Shown piece by piece: positions 11,795 through 24,339 of a DNA stretch of 64,000 nucleotides. The position numbers and the translations under genes are program-made. The stretch is from the NCBI RefSeq assembly GCF_011075055.1, contig NC_058147.1:12090001-12154000 (forward strand). Reading direction: 5' to 3'. The notes beneath the pieces were generated by a model that saw only the letters and a program-made list of their open reading frames with translations, was not told the DNA's origin and did not search any database. How positions within the stretch are numbered: position 1 is the stretch's first letter; each line of letters starts with the position of its first letter. Source of the stretch: Mangifera indica (taxonomy: Eukaryota > Streptophyta > Magnoliopsida > Sapindales > Anacardiaceae).

Positions 11795-12486
11795 GGCCAA
11801 AGGACTTATTCACCCCCACCCCCCCGTCCAAAGTATATTGATTTCCTAAGTTTTCCTTTGTTAACTTTGAAAATCTCATTTACCCACTTATGGGTGATTA
11901 AAATTAACTGAGTTCGTTAGTCATATCATTCCCCCCCCCCCCCCCAAACTTTAAAAACTAACATTGTCCCCTAACCCAAGTTTTCAAAAACAATATTTCC
12001 CCCCCAGGATTTCCAAACTTTCAAATCCAATTTTTTCGACAACGACCGGTGATCTCCAAACACCTACTCTTCCTCTCTGGTGCCTCTTCCTTCTGGTCAT
12101 GCATCTTCCGACGTCATGTGGCATTGTCTTTGTCAATGACGACGACGCCACACAGTGTCAAAGTTGCACGGCTGGAAGGAGAAGGCGCCAGAGAGAAAGA
12201 GTAGATGTTTGGTCATTATCGAAAAATTAGATCTAAAAGTTTGGAAATCCTACCGGGGGAAATGTTGTTTTTGAAAACTTGGATTGGAGGACAATGTTAG
12301 TTTTTAGGTTTGGAGAGAAAATAAAATAAAATTTAAGTTTATTTTTTTATACTTCAGATAAAGTGACGATTTCACCTTTGAAACCCTTAAATTTAACCAT
12401 CCGTAAGTAGGTAAATAGGATTTTCAAAATTAATGAGGGGAAACTTGAGAAATCAGTATACTTTGGTGGGAAAAAGTCCTTTGGCC
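11795..12486. mobile_element. GGCC-type MULE-like miniature element
   Basis: It starts GGCCAAAGGACTTATTC and ends with the inverse AAAAGTCCTTTGGCC. It is flanked by the exact 9-bp duplication TTTATTTTA (11786-11794 and 12487-12495). The paralogous positions near 21760, 40785 and 55935 read through without it, so they are empty sites. The middle is GC-richer with runs of C at 11815-11826 and 11931-11946. The open frame 11964-12230 across it is not a gene I recognise. Confidence 0.85.
11931..11946. repeat. poly-C run
   Basis: An uninterrupted C homopolymer of about 16 bases inside the miniature element. It is prone to length error in sequencing and could form a G-quadruplex or i-motif. Confidence 0.85.
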
Positions 12487-12919
12487 TTTATTTTAATTTT
12501 TTAAATAGTATGATTTGTTTGTGTCCTTTTAATTAAAGGAAAAAGTGCTCAAGCGTGTTTAAGAGGGAAAAGAAAAAAGTATGACTTGTAAATTGTAGGT
12601 GTTTTTTATAATGAATAAAAATCAAAATTATATTTGCTCAAAGATGAAATTCTTGCAATGCTTTAATTTTCTTATCGACGTGGCAGAAAATTTAAGAAAA
12701 GTATGATTATTTGTTAACAATTATGCTTACCAATTACCATTAAATATTTGAGAATCGATAATTTTTTTTTAAAAATTTTCTTTCTCTCTATTATTTATAT
12801 TTATACATTGAAAATTTATTAGAAGTTTGCATGATTACATTAAGGGTTGTTTCACTTTATTTGTTCTGTTTCCCTTAAGAACCGAGAGAAAATAAAATGT
12901 TATTCATAATAAATTAAAG

Positions 12920-13925
12920 GCCAAAAAACTTATTCTTATCTAGGGTTTAGTCTATCTTCAAACTCCTACTTGTAATGTTTTAAAAACTCAAAAACTCACT
13001 CATCATTCAACTTCTATTAAGATTCTCTAATAGAGTATGTAATTTAATCAATAATACATAAGTTTATATCATTTTTCTTATTAGTTTATAAAACTAATAA
13101 TTTCTCCCTAAGATTAAGTTTTAAAACATTATATTCTGCCCCCTACAGTTAATAATTTTTGGCAACCTTCCATCTCTGTCTGGCTACCTTCTCTTTTCGT
13201 GATTGACCAATCCATCTTCGACTATCTTCTCTTCATCGTCTTCATCATCTCTGGGTCATCATTGTCACCAAATGGAGAAGGAAAGTCTAGCCATCCTTCA
13301 TCCAAACAAAGATAAAAATGAATCATCTTTGTCTTTTTCTAAACAACAACAAATCATCCAGGCGAAAGGGATTCATTTTTGTCTATATGACAAATCCTCT
13401 GTCATCGGATGAAGCCTTCATCGGAGAGAGAGCCTTCATCGAAGATGAGGCTTGTTTCTTCTTTTAAGTTGCAGTTTAGATTTGTTTGATGCGATGCGTC
13501 AGTGTTAGCTGTTCATTTTCAAGAATTTATTCTTATGTGTATCTTTAAAATTTCTTGATTTTATTACTGTACATATTGCTGTCTACATAATTAAAATAAA
13601 AAAATATTATATACCTAAATAAATTTTATTAATTCATTTGTATAATTTAATTTATATGATTAAATAATTTTAAAATAAAATAAATTATTCAATTATTCAA
13701 GAAATGTTTGACAGTAAAATCTGAAGTAAAACCCGAATCGACCAGATTTGTTTCAAAAAAACATTTAGGGTTTTTTTTTTTTATTTATAGGTAAAATAGA
13801 TTTACCCCTGTCCTTAACTAAAAATTTGGATGGTAGTTAGTTCATGGTTGGTGTTTGGGTTTTAATGTGTCATAGTATGATTTGAGAGTAGACTAAAAGT
13901 TGGGTGGGAATAGTTCTTTTTCCCT
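12920..13925. mobile_element. rearranged composite of miniature-element ends, unit A
   Basis: It begins with a GGCCAAAAAACTTATTC end (about 12919) and finishes with the other family's right end (GTTGGGTGGGAATAGT...TTTTTCCC near 13925). Between them the order is disrupted. Positions 13450-13700 resemble sequence that elsewhere follows the TRIM (GGCTTGTTTCTTCTT...). Positions about 13705-13790 match the PPR gene leader, and only then does the right half of the element resume. An open frame at 13203-13412 in the serine-rich centre is not conserved. Confidence 0.5.
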
Positions 13926-14303
13926 AAATATATTACTAATTGTGAATATGCAAAATGAAGTTCTTATTAATGTTATGTATAGAAAAATTGATTCTTGATT
14001 AAAGTGAGGTAGTTTACATGTTAAAATTGATTAATATATTGTAATTAATAATGAAAATATTTCCTTCATTTCATTGATAACAATTATCTTATCTATATAT
14101 TGTTGTGATATTTATGTATCAAAATTAAATTTAACAAGAACAAATAATGTTGGTGTATTAATTACAATTTTTAACTTTTAATCAGTTAGTTCTTCTTTTT
14201 TAAATATGCAAATTTAGAGCTGCTCAAAGGGAATTTGAAGAGAGACTGTATATTAAAAAAGAAATGTTTTTTTAGGGTTTTTTTTTTCAAATGTCCTCTG
14301 AAA

Positions 14304-16247
14304 ATGTTTCTTAAAACTTCACTTGTTTCTTCAAAATCATCTTTCAATGTTAGAATTTCATCTTCATCTATTCTTTCTTCAGTTTCCAAAATCAACACAC
14401 AAAATCACCACCCAACACATCTCCACTCTTAAGCACCATTCTCAACTTTATAATTTCCTTCATGTAAACTGCAGGTCAGGTAACTTTTCTCTTGATGAAG
14501 CTTTTGATTCCTTCAATTACATGATTCATATGCACCCAACTCCTGCTATGACTTCCTTCAGTGTTTTGTTTTCGGCACTAATTAAGAAAAAACATTTTGA
14601 TCAACTTCTTGTGATGTACACGAGATTCATTTCAGCTGGGTTGTTGCCGGATCTCATTATTTTGAACATTTTAATTGATTGCTTAAGCAAAATGGCCCGC
14701 GATTCTGATGGTTTTGTTGTTTTTGGGAGTATTTTTAGGAGGTTTTTTACCCAAACGCTTTGACTTTTACTAGTCTGATTAATGGTCTTTGTATGGCGGG
14801 CAAGATTAAGAAGGCCATTGAATTTTTTAGGAAAATGGTTTCGGTTGGTTGTAGACCGGATGTGGTTACAGTTGGGACTTTGATTACCGGGTTGTGTAGA
14901 ACTGGTAATGTCACTGTTGCCCTTCAGTTGTTTGAAGAAATGAATAGCGGGAATGGTGAATTTGGTGTCATTTGTAAGCCTAATACTGTTTGCTATACTA
15001 CAATTATTGATGGTCTCTGCAAATATGGGTTAGTAGGCAAGGCAAAGAAACTGTTTTCAGAAATGAAGACCAAGGGCATTAATCCAGACGTGATTACTTA
15101 CACCACTCTAATTTATGGTTTGTGTAATACATGTAATTGGGAGGAGGCTAAAACTTTGTTTATAGAGATGTTGGAGGAAGGTGTAAAACCTAATGTGGTG
15201 ACATTTAGCGTGGTAATTGATAAGCTCTGTATCAATGGAAAGATGGATGAAGCCAAGGGGTTGTTCCAACTAATGATCCATAGAGGTGTCTATCCCAACA
15301 CAATAACTTATAACACACTTTTGAGAGGTTTTTGCTTGGCAGGTCAAATTGATGATGCTAGAAGGCTATTTGATTCCATGGCAAGTGTGGGGTGTAAGCC
15401 TAATGTTTTTCGCTACAATATTTTGATGGAGGGTTTATGCTTGACAAATAAAATTGATGATGCCAAGGAACTTTTAGCCTCAATGTTGAGTATGGGATGC
15501 ACACCTGATGTAGTTAGCTACAATACTCTGATCAAATGGTATTGCAGGAATCGAAAAATTGATGAAGCCTTGAATCTTTATGAGGAAATGACTTCAGAGG
15601 GAGTTAGGCCAGATGTTGTTACTTATAATACCTTGCTATCTGGGCTTTTTATGAACGGTAATGTCAGACATGCAAAAAAGCTATTTGGTAAGATGCAACT
15701 TAGTAATTTGCCTCCCGATTTATTTACGTATAATATTCTTTTTGATGGGTATTGCAAAAATGGTTGTGTTTTGGAGGCTGTTGAACTGTTCCATACTTTA
15801 ATAAATCGAAACATTCAACCTAACATCACAACTTTCAGTTGTCTCATTAATGGGTTGTGCAAAACAGGGAGACTCAATATTGCTTGGGAAATGTTCAACA
15901 GATTACATAGTAATGGCTTTGTTCCAGATGTTATTACATATAGCATTATAATGCATGGATTTTGTAAGGAAGGAAAGTTAGAAATGGCAAGTAAATGTTT
16001 CTCAGATATGGAGCAAAATGGTGTTGCGCCAAATTTGGTCGCTTTCAATACGCTTATGTCTGGTTTCTTGCAGAATAATGAGACTTTAAAAGTGGTGGAA
16101 CTTCTTCACAAAATGAAAGAGAGAAATGTGAAACCAGATGCATCCATAGGTTCAATAATATTAGATTTACTGGGAAAGCATGAAGATTATCGTGAAGTCC
16201 TGAATTTGCTACCATCCTTTTCAACCCAAGAACCAACAGGATGTTGA
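14304..16247 (+). pseudogene. RFL-type P-class PPR gene, copy 1, frameshifted
   Basis: This copy is collinear with the intact 648-residue copies in units B and C. The start is the MFLKTSLVSS methionine at 14304, the same start as in the other copies. Compared with them it has lost one C near 14386, one A near 14414 and one base of a G/T run near 14742. The first two put residues after about 27 out of frame, the third returns it, and a stop is met first. From 14760 to 16247 a long frame continues through motif 3 to the end with the normal terminus TQEPTGC. The three single-base losses sum to three, so the beginning and end share a frame. The single-base differences could partly be assembly errors, but as read it cannot make the full protein. 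Its base-selecting residues differ again from the other copies (for example motif 8 ends in N, and motif 12 has N,N). Confidence 0.85.
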
Positions 16248-17515
16248 TTGTTGAGTAAGTGCATTTTCCAGGGGAGTATAGCTTATCAAGAGAGCCCTGG
16301 CAAACGTTAAAGTTTCCGTGTAAAGGTGTGTGCCAACATTGTAGTGGTGATTGTATTTATGTGAATCCATTAATGAAGAAGTCATATAATTGAAGTTATA
16401 GATTTTGTCTTCATCTCTGTTGATTTGGCTTGACTACCAAGTTGCTATATTAGTATACATCTTTGTTTCTGACAGTTGCCTATTTTTGTTTTCAAAGGAA
16501 AATACTGACAAAGATGCTTGTAAGGTTGTAGATGGTTTATCACCTAAGGCCACCGATCAAAATGATGCTATTGAGAAATTGTATGAACATGTATATCTCA
16601 TCTGTGTACTCTTAGTGCTACTTGTAATATACAAACATAAATATAGTCTCTGCATTATTTGTTCGTTTTTACCAATCAATGTTAGTAGGAATCTTTATTT
16701 CTTTGGAGAGATGAATCCCCTTGATGAAGTCTCTAGTAAGAAGTTGGTGGTAGCTGATGCTAAGTTGAACTTGGATGATGATGCTGCCTTCCTGGTAGAA
16801 GGGAATCTCTCTTGTGATCCATCACTAGAGGGTCCTTGAGAGGTTTCGATACATTTACTTCTCGATTTATTGTTTACGTGGAATAATTATTCTTAATTGT
16901 AACTGCCAAACAAGTGCACGAAGAGTCAAGTCTGGTTAGTGATTAAGAGAGTTGTGGTGCTTTTTGGATATTCTATATGGCAACCAAAATTCTTCTGATT
17001 AATTTGGCGATTTTCTTCTGCATCCTTTGATTTCTTTGCTCTTTTTGGTACCTAAGATCAGTTATCTCAAAAATGGGCTTTTAAAGTTTGCTAGCAGAAT
17101 GGAGTTTCAAATTGCGAGTGGAAGACTACTGCTATCACACAACACAAATTAGCCTTACGCTTTAATTAATGCACTGATAATAGGGCTTGTCTTTGAGGCT
17201 TGTGTCAAAATTAGAGTCTCTCTTCTCAGCATCATCAACAATTAGATTATAAATGTACATGAGGAACTATTAATTATGGTGTCAACAACACTAGTGTGCA
17301 ACAAATTATAAAGTAGTTTCTCACTTTGCATGATGTTAAAAAGTAGTTACTAACTTTTCCCACCAAACACCAAAAAGAAAAATAAAAAAGAAATTACAAA
17401 GTTCACATATACAAATTAATTAAAATGACTTCAATTATACATATATCCGCCAATAGAAAAAGCTGCATTTCACACTAATTATGTTAATGGCAATCATACA
17501 AATCCCTTAAGTGTG
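16248..17515 (+). other. PPR copy 1 downstream block with possible 3'-UTR exons
   Basis: Conserved downstream of all four PPR copies. A consensus-like splice donor, GTAAGT, starts eight bases after the PPR stop codon. A possible acceptor (TTGTTTTCAAAG) near 16497 opens a segment reading ENTDKDACKVVDGLSPKATD, and another (TTTCTTTGGAGAG) near 16708 opens MNPLDEVSSKKLVVADAK and ends at the stop at 16837-16839. I do not recognise these peptides. They could be exons of a 3' UTR or a captured gene fragment. Beyond about 16900 I see only non-coding sequence shared between units. Confidence 0.4.
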
Positions 17516-18422
17516 GTGGAGCACTAACTGGAGTATCGTCAGAATCTCGAAAAAGTATACTAGCAAAGTAGCAAGGTTAAATCAGAATCCATTCACTTGA
17601 GTCACATGATACTCAATAACCCTAAAATGCAATAGAAAATAAAAGAGAAAGAAGGGAATAACAAATCGTTATTAAAATGTATATAACACCTAAAAGTAAC
17701 ATAATCCAAATAAACCTATAAAAAAAAAAAGAAAGGGTAAACCAATTAAATTAGCATTAAATAGTATTCCTTTCGTGAAGAGCAATATTATACGTACATA
17801 ATTTTTATACATAATTTGGATACATAAATGGTATATCATTAAATAGTATTATTGTTTCAGATAATCACAAAATTATGTTTGTGAAAACAGTTACACAATA
17901 ATAACATCTACATTTAAAAATATGCATCAGTCATATTTTTCTGATATGGTTACACAGTAATAACATCCATAGTCATATTTTTTCTGATATCTACTTCTAA
18001 TTTTTGTCCCTATAATTCCAACACTTCTAAACTACTTGTAATTTATTCTGGCCTTGTGTGGGAATAAACTTTTTGGCCTTTTAATTAATATGCCCTTGAA
18101 AATTGTAGGTGTTCTTTATAATGAATAAAAATCAAAACTATATTTACTCTAAGTTGAAATTTAGGCAATGCTTTAATTTTTTTGTCTATGTGGCTGAAAT
18201 TTTGAGCGAAGCATGATTCTTTGTTAACAAGTTTGCTTACCAATTAGTGTTAAATATTTCGGAATCAATATAACTTTTTTTAATTTTCTTACTCTCAATT
18301 CCTTTTTAATTTTATACATTGAAAACTTATTACAAATTTGCGTGATTACAATAATTAAATTAAATTAGATGATTGTTTGTTTTATTTCCCTTAAAAAACT
18401 AAGAAAAGAAAATATTATTTAT
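17515..18422. repeat. unit A/B junction
   Basis: Starts as sequence of the PPR downstream block (compare 46345 and 61480). From about 18058 it switches to the extreme right end of the GGCC miniature element plus the MULE TIR end (GGCCTTTTAATTAATATGCC) and continues as unit sequence. Positions 36513-37418 are a near-copy. No gene. Confidence 0.6.
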
Positions 18423-19528
18423 TGTTAAAATATATTTTAAATATATTATTTCGGTTAGAATATATTTAAATAGATTTCGAATATATTATTTTATATATTA
18501 GAATATATTCTAAATATATTATTTCCTAAGTTAACAGATATTCTAAATATATGTTTTCCTTTTTTATATTATTGTATATTAATTATCTTGATTTGTATTT
18601 CCTTATATAAAATTTATGATAGATAGTTTAATATACAAAAAAATTTATGTATTATTCAGATAGTTTAATATACAAAAAAATACAATTTATTCATATTTTT
18701 GGATGGTATCAAAGACAAGCATCCTTCTGGCATTTTAGTTAAGCTCACTTATGTCTTCATCTCCACATATATGGAAAGTGAAAAAATGAGTTTATTACTT
18801 TGGACACACTTATGCCTTCACCTATGTAGAAAGTGGAAATATAAGTTTTAGTTTGGGCACGCTTATGCTGTCATTTGTGTAAAAAGTAGAAAGATGATTT
18901 TATTAGGTTCTCTCATGCCTTCACCTAAGTGGAAAGTGAAAAGATGAGTTTGCAAACATAAAAGTTGAGTTTGCAAACTCAATTAAGCAACATCACGTTT
19001 GCAAACTCATCTTTTCACTTTTCATATAGGTGAAGGTGTGAGTCTGATAAACTCATTTTTTCACTTTCTATGCAGATGAAAGCGTAACAATATTTGAACT
19101 GAAAACTCATCTTTTCACTTTCTACATAAGTGAAAGTGTGAATACACCCAAACTAATGAACTCATATTTCCACTTTTTTCATATGTAAAAGCAAGGGCGT
19201 GAGCAAGCCTAACTAAAATATATATTATTTTCTATTTTATTTGCTTACTTAAGTTTAAGGGGTGTGTTTGAATATATTTCAAATATATTATTGCAGTTAT
19301 AATATATTTGAATAGATTTTGAATATATTATATTCTATATTAGAATATAATCCAAATATTTTATTTCCTAAATTAGCAAATATTCTAAATATATATTTTC
19401 CCTTTTTACGTTATTGTATATTAATTATATTAATTTTATTTTTTTATATAAGATTTATGATAGGTATACACTTATGTATTATTCATATATTTTAATATTC
19501 TAATATACAATTAATTCATATTTTAACA
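18423..19528 (+). mobile_element. TRIM-like miniature LTR retrotransposon (unit B)
   Basis: Orthologous to the unit A element. The 5' LTR is 18423 to about 18703, primer-binding-like TGGTATCAAAGAC follows at 18704, and the 3' LTR is 19265-19528. Flanking TTTAT lies at 18418-18422 and 19529-19533. The 5' LTR carries a small internal duplication of a TAGTTTAATATACAAAA phrase, shared with units C and D. The palindromic interior is retained. Confidence 0.8.
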
Positions 19529-19533
19529 TTTAT

Positions 19534-22186
19534 AATAAATTAAATTAGATAATTTTGGCTTGTTTCTTCTTGTAAGTTGCAGTTTAAATTTGTTTAAGGA
19601 TGTGTTACTAACAATATTTTCAACAATTAATTCTTCTATATATTTTTAAAATTTTTTGAATTTTAACCTTGTTTAGTATCAATACCATTTCAAGGTCAAT
19701 GTACGAAGATTTAAAATACACATTATTGTTTTAGTAATTAAATATGAAAAATAATATGTATAAAAACAAATTTTATTAACTTATTTGTATAATCTAATAT
19801 AACAATATGTGATTAGATAATGTTAAAATAAGATAAAAAAATAAGCAATCATATTATTCAACTACAAATTGTCACATCGGTTTATAAAAAATAAGTTGAT
19901 AATATTTGTTTGTACATGTAGCTTTATTCATTAAATATATTGTTATTTTTAAATATGCAAAGTGAAGTGTTTGTTAATGTATGTGATGAGAAAATTTTAA
20001 TTCTTGATCAGCAGTGACATAGTTTTTGAAATAAATGGGGAAGAAGAATGAAGCAAAATGGGCATGCATATACATAAAAGCAAGAATCAAAGCATGAAAA
20101 GAGACATACATGAGAAGGTTAGAAGATTACCTGCTCCTTTGCTTTAGATGTAGGATGATGGAAGGAGTCTCTCACTTTAAAAAATCTCAAAAAAGTTGCA
20201 CCTCCAAGCCAAAAACACCAAAACCCGAGGGGTAGAGAGAAGGGAAAGGAATGTTGTTTTTGTGATAGAAAGTTTGTTTCAAACGAGCTTAGTTCATCTA
20301 AGATAAACTAATGAGCCATTTTTATGTTGTTGGCTAATAAACAATAATGAAATTATTAATCGGTCCTTTAAAATTTTAATTTAAATTACAATCATGCATG
20401 CATATCAATTATATATCTTAGCTACCCTAATTCTGCTTCATAAACATTTTAACTTTTAAAATGTTACTTTTGTACCTATGTAACACTTTATATGATACTA
20501 ATGTTAAGTATCCTTCGAAAAGTGCTAGACAATCTCAGATAATATACTCCTTACTCTCAAAAGTTTGGTTTATTAGTGTGACCCTTTAGATTCACTATGA
20601 CATAATCATGAGTCTTTTTTTGAACAATCTGAAATACATATGAAAACTCAACGATTATGATAAACATTTAGCAATGTGTCATAGCCCCTAAACTACGATG
20701 AAAGAACACTTTATTGAACCTAATACCTTCAATCATACATTTCATGTAGATAAAATCTTTCCATCATCTAATCTTGATCAATTTCGGGCTCATGGTTCGT
20801 CAAAGTCCTAATTTCAATTCTGCACAAATCATCAATTGATATGTTCAAAACACTTCATCACAAATATCTTTCGTATAACTTATATTATACTCTGGCAAGA
20901 GATTTTGATTTCAAATATTTATCGACATTTTTTTCGGAACTCAAATATGGGTCAAATCAACAGATATCCTAAACCTAATATTTTTCGAGTCAATGGATTC
21001 TATCTTTATCATCATTCGTCTTCACATACAAACAACACATAACCAACATGGCCTTTAATCTTAAAACTATTAGTTTGAGTATTCATGAGCATGAGCTTAC
21101 CTTTCATATTAAGAAGCAAGTTACCAACCTTATTTCAAATCATATTGACAACAACCTAATATAGGTATTCCAATGTTTAGATATGTCAGATTGGAACTCA
21201 GTCTTTTGAGTCGCTTATTCTAGTGTACCTATGATTTTGAACCAAGTTGAAGCAAAGTTGGGTCTTAAACCTTAGAAAGCTACACGTGACTATAGAGTGT
21301 GGTCACTAAGTATAGTAACATGTCAAGTATGATTCTAAAGTTTGTCTTGGATGAATGAAGGAAACAATCTACTAGAATTGAGTTAAAGACAACAAAAGAA
21401 AGGTTGGAATGGGGAGTGCCTTTCGTGATTGGCGTTGGTAGTATTGAGACCATGGTCTCTCATAGTTTAGGGTGGATGTGATTTGAGCTAGTTTGAGTTT
21501 GGATTGTTGTTCTACCCAAGATTGATATCTCACCATGTGGATGATTCTTCTTTTTCAATGGCTTTTTATGTTCTTCTTCGGTATTGATTCTTTTTCTTCT
21601 TTGATGACTTTTCTTTTCTTTTATTTTTTTTGGTGTCACTTCATCATGAGTTGACCATTCTAGATGCAAGTTGAGCACAAGTCGTCCACCCTTCTCCATA
21701 GTGTTTACATTGCTTAAGCCTCCATAGACTTGATATACTTTGCATTATTTTCTTTTTTATTTTAATTTTTTAAATAGTATGATTTGTTTGTGTCTTTTAA
21801 TTAAAGGAAAAAGTGCTAAAGCGTGTTTAAGAGGGAAAAAAAAACAAAGTATGACTTGTAGATTATAGGTGTTTTTTATAATGAATAAAAATCAAAATTA
21901 TATTTCCTCAAAGATGAAATTCATGCAATGCTTTAATTTTCTTATCTACGTGGCAGAAAATTTAAGAAAAGTATGATTATTTGTTAACAAGTGTGCTTAC
22001 CAATTACCATTAAATATTTGAGAATCGATAATTTTTTTTTAACTTTCTTTTTCTCAATTATTTATATTTACACATTGAAAATTTATTAGAAGTTTGCATG
22101 ATTACATTAAAGGTTGTCTCACTTTGTTTGTTCTGTTTCCCTTAAGAAACCGAGAGAAAGTAAAATATTATTCATAATTAATTAAA
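19534..22186. other. non-coding repeat block, unit B
   Basis: Paralogue of 9529-12918 without the 11795-12486 insertion. Short open frames at 20836-21042 and 21460-21699 (minus) have no recognisable family. The first has a counterpart at 39832-40038 only because the units are near-identical. I see no gene. Confidence 0.5.
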
Positions 22187-22868
22187 GGCCAAAAGACTTA
22201 TTCCCACCTAAGAATTAGTCCATCCTCAAACTCTCACTCACAATGTTTTAAAAATTCAAATGCTCATTTATCATTCAACTTCTATTAAAATTTTCTATTA
22301 GAGTTATGGGGTTAAAATATAATTAATCAATAATATAATTTTTATGAAAGTCGACCTTTTATCATCCAAATCTGAACAATGAAGCATCATCCAAATCTAT
22401 AAGGAGAGACGAAGGATGACAAAGCATCATCTTTCGTCATGTCTAGACAATGAGACAAAGGACGACATCGTCCTTCGTCTCTTCTTACAGATCTAAACGA
22501 CGCTTCGTCGTTCAGATCTAGACAACGAAGGGTTGTTTTTCATTATCCTTTGTAGCCAGAGAAGACCTACACTCCTTCTTGATCTCCAGTTGGTTTCCTG
22601 AGCCACTAGAGATTAAACCTCAAAAGGGGGAAAAGTGAATTTTTTAAAGTTTAATCATGAGGGTAAATGTGAGTTTTTTAAACTGAGGGTGGAATAATAT
22701 AAAGTTTTTAGGTTTTAGGATTTATGGATAAAATAACGATTTTACCCCTGTCTTTAACTAAAAATTTATATTACAGTTAGCCTATGAATAGCTATTTGGA
22801 TTTTATATCTGCCATAAATATGATTTTGAATTTCGACTAAAACTTTGGTGGAAAATTGTCCTTTCCCT
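22187..22868. mobile_element. composite miniature element with GACGA-rich palindromic core
   Basis: The left end is of the GGCCAAAAGACTTATTCCC type. The right end (GGTGGAAAATTGTCCTTTCCC) instead matches, in inverse, the left end of the neighbouring GGGAAAAG family. No matching target duplication is visible, so it is probably a recombinant of two elements. The centre (about 22345-22560) has repeated, inverted phrases built from GACGAAGGA and AGATCT with inverse complements. Homologous copies lie at 41208-41894 and 56359-57034. Confidence 0.6.
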
Positions 22869-22992
22869 GATTGAATAATGTTGAAATAAAAAAAAAAAAA
22901 CAATTTAATCATTTAATCACATAATATCACATCATTATATATAAATAAATTAATAAAATTATTTGTACATATTGTTTTATTTATTAAATATA

Positions 22993-23726
22993 GGGAAAAG
23001 AATAATTTTTCACCCAAGTTTCAGTCCAAATTCAAAATTATATCCACGATAGATAAAAAACTCAAACATCCACTCATAGGCTAACTATCGTCCAAATTTT
23101 TACTTAGAAGTAAAGGTAAAATCATTATTTTACCCATAAACCCTAAAACTTAAAAAATTTATATCATTTTCACCCCTTAGTTTAGAAAACTCACATTCAC
23201 CCGTCATGATTAAACTTTGAAAAATTCACTTTTTTCCCCCTTTCCCGGTTTCATTTTTGGTGGCTTAGGGAACTGGTGGATGATAGGAAGAAACAAAAGT
23301 TTTCTTTGACAAAGGATGACTCTTGTTATCTAGAATGGGAAGACTCAAAAAGAAGGATAATGTTTTATCATCGAGTCTAGATGATTGTACTTCATCGTCC
23401 TTCATAGTCAGATCTGGAAGAAAGATGAAAAGCATCGGTTGTCAGTCAGAATGATGGTGGCTGGAGAAGGAAACAAACCTTAGAGGTGAAATTTAAACTT
23501 TTCAAACTTTGAGGATGGATTGAAATGTTAGTTTTTAAAACCTGGGGGAAAAATGATATCAATTTCAAAGTTTTAAGATTTATAGGTAAAATAACGATTT
23601 TACCTCTGTCCTTTACTGAAAATTTGGATGGTAAGTAGTTCATGGGTAGGTGCTTGGGTTTTCTATGTGTCATAGGTATGATTTTGAGATTAGACTAAAA
23701 GTTGGGTGGGAAATAGTCCTTTTCCC
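22993..23726. mobile_element. GGGAAAAG-type MULE-like miniature element
   Basis: The ends are GGGAAAAG...CACCCAAGTTT and the inverse AAGTTGGGTGGGAAATAG...TTTTCCC. The exact 9-bp duplication TTAAATATA lies at 22984-22992 and 23727-23735. The corresponding position near 9945, after the TRIM in unit A, lacks it. Homologues with the same flanks are at 42021-42755 and 57161-57879. The open frame on the minus strand at 23446-23673 is incidental. Confidence 0.85.
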
Positions 23727-24339
23727 TTAAATATATTACTAATTGTGAATATGCAAAATGAAGTGCCTTATTAATGTATGTAATAGAAAAATTTTGATTA
23801 ATATATTGTTAATTAATAATGAAAATATTTCCTTCATTCCATTGATAACAATTATCTTATCTTATATTTTGAAACTTTAGGGTTTCGATTTTGAACAATG
23901 CTTAATATGTTTTCATTCTTGGTTGTTTTCATTGAATTGATCGAGGGGTTTTGTGTTATAGCCTATGTAGATTCGATAGATGTTGAAATTGGAGGCCGAA
24001 ATGACCGATTTTTGGCCGAAAAATCGGTCCAAAGCATTCGGCACTCCGACGCTTTCCTACTGTGACGAAGAACACTCCCACTGTGACAGTGGGAGTGGGG
24101 GGTTAAGCTGATTTTTTAAAAAATTAGGGATCTGGTCGTAATAGTTTAGTCCACTATAGGCTTTTTTGAAATTTTCCATGTAACAGTGGGTTGCTGGCGA
24201 ATAACAGTGGGTTGGGGTGAAAATGAAATATTTTAAAACTGCAGGGGCGGTAAAGATTCAAAAATTACTGGGGGGCAAGAGATAAATCTTGGACCTGTTT
24301 GTAATAGAAATTTTCTCAGGGGGTAAATTGATATTTCAC

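Noticed and set aside
13203..13412. Serine-rich small protein
   Set aside because: It lies in the core of a rearranged miniature element and has no counterpart in the other units.
15623..16236. Open frames antisense to PPR copy 1 (and equivalents in the other copies)
   Set aside because: They are mirror frames of a repetitive coding sequence, recur in every PPR copy and have no independent features.
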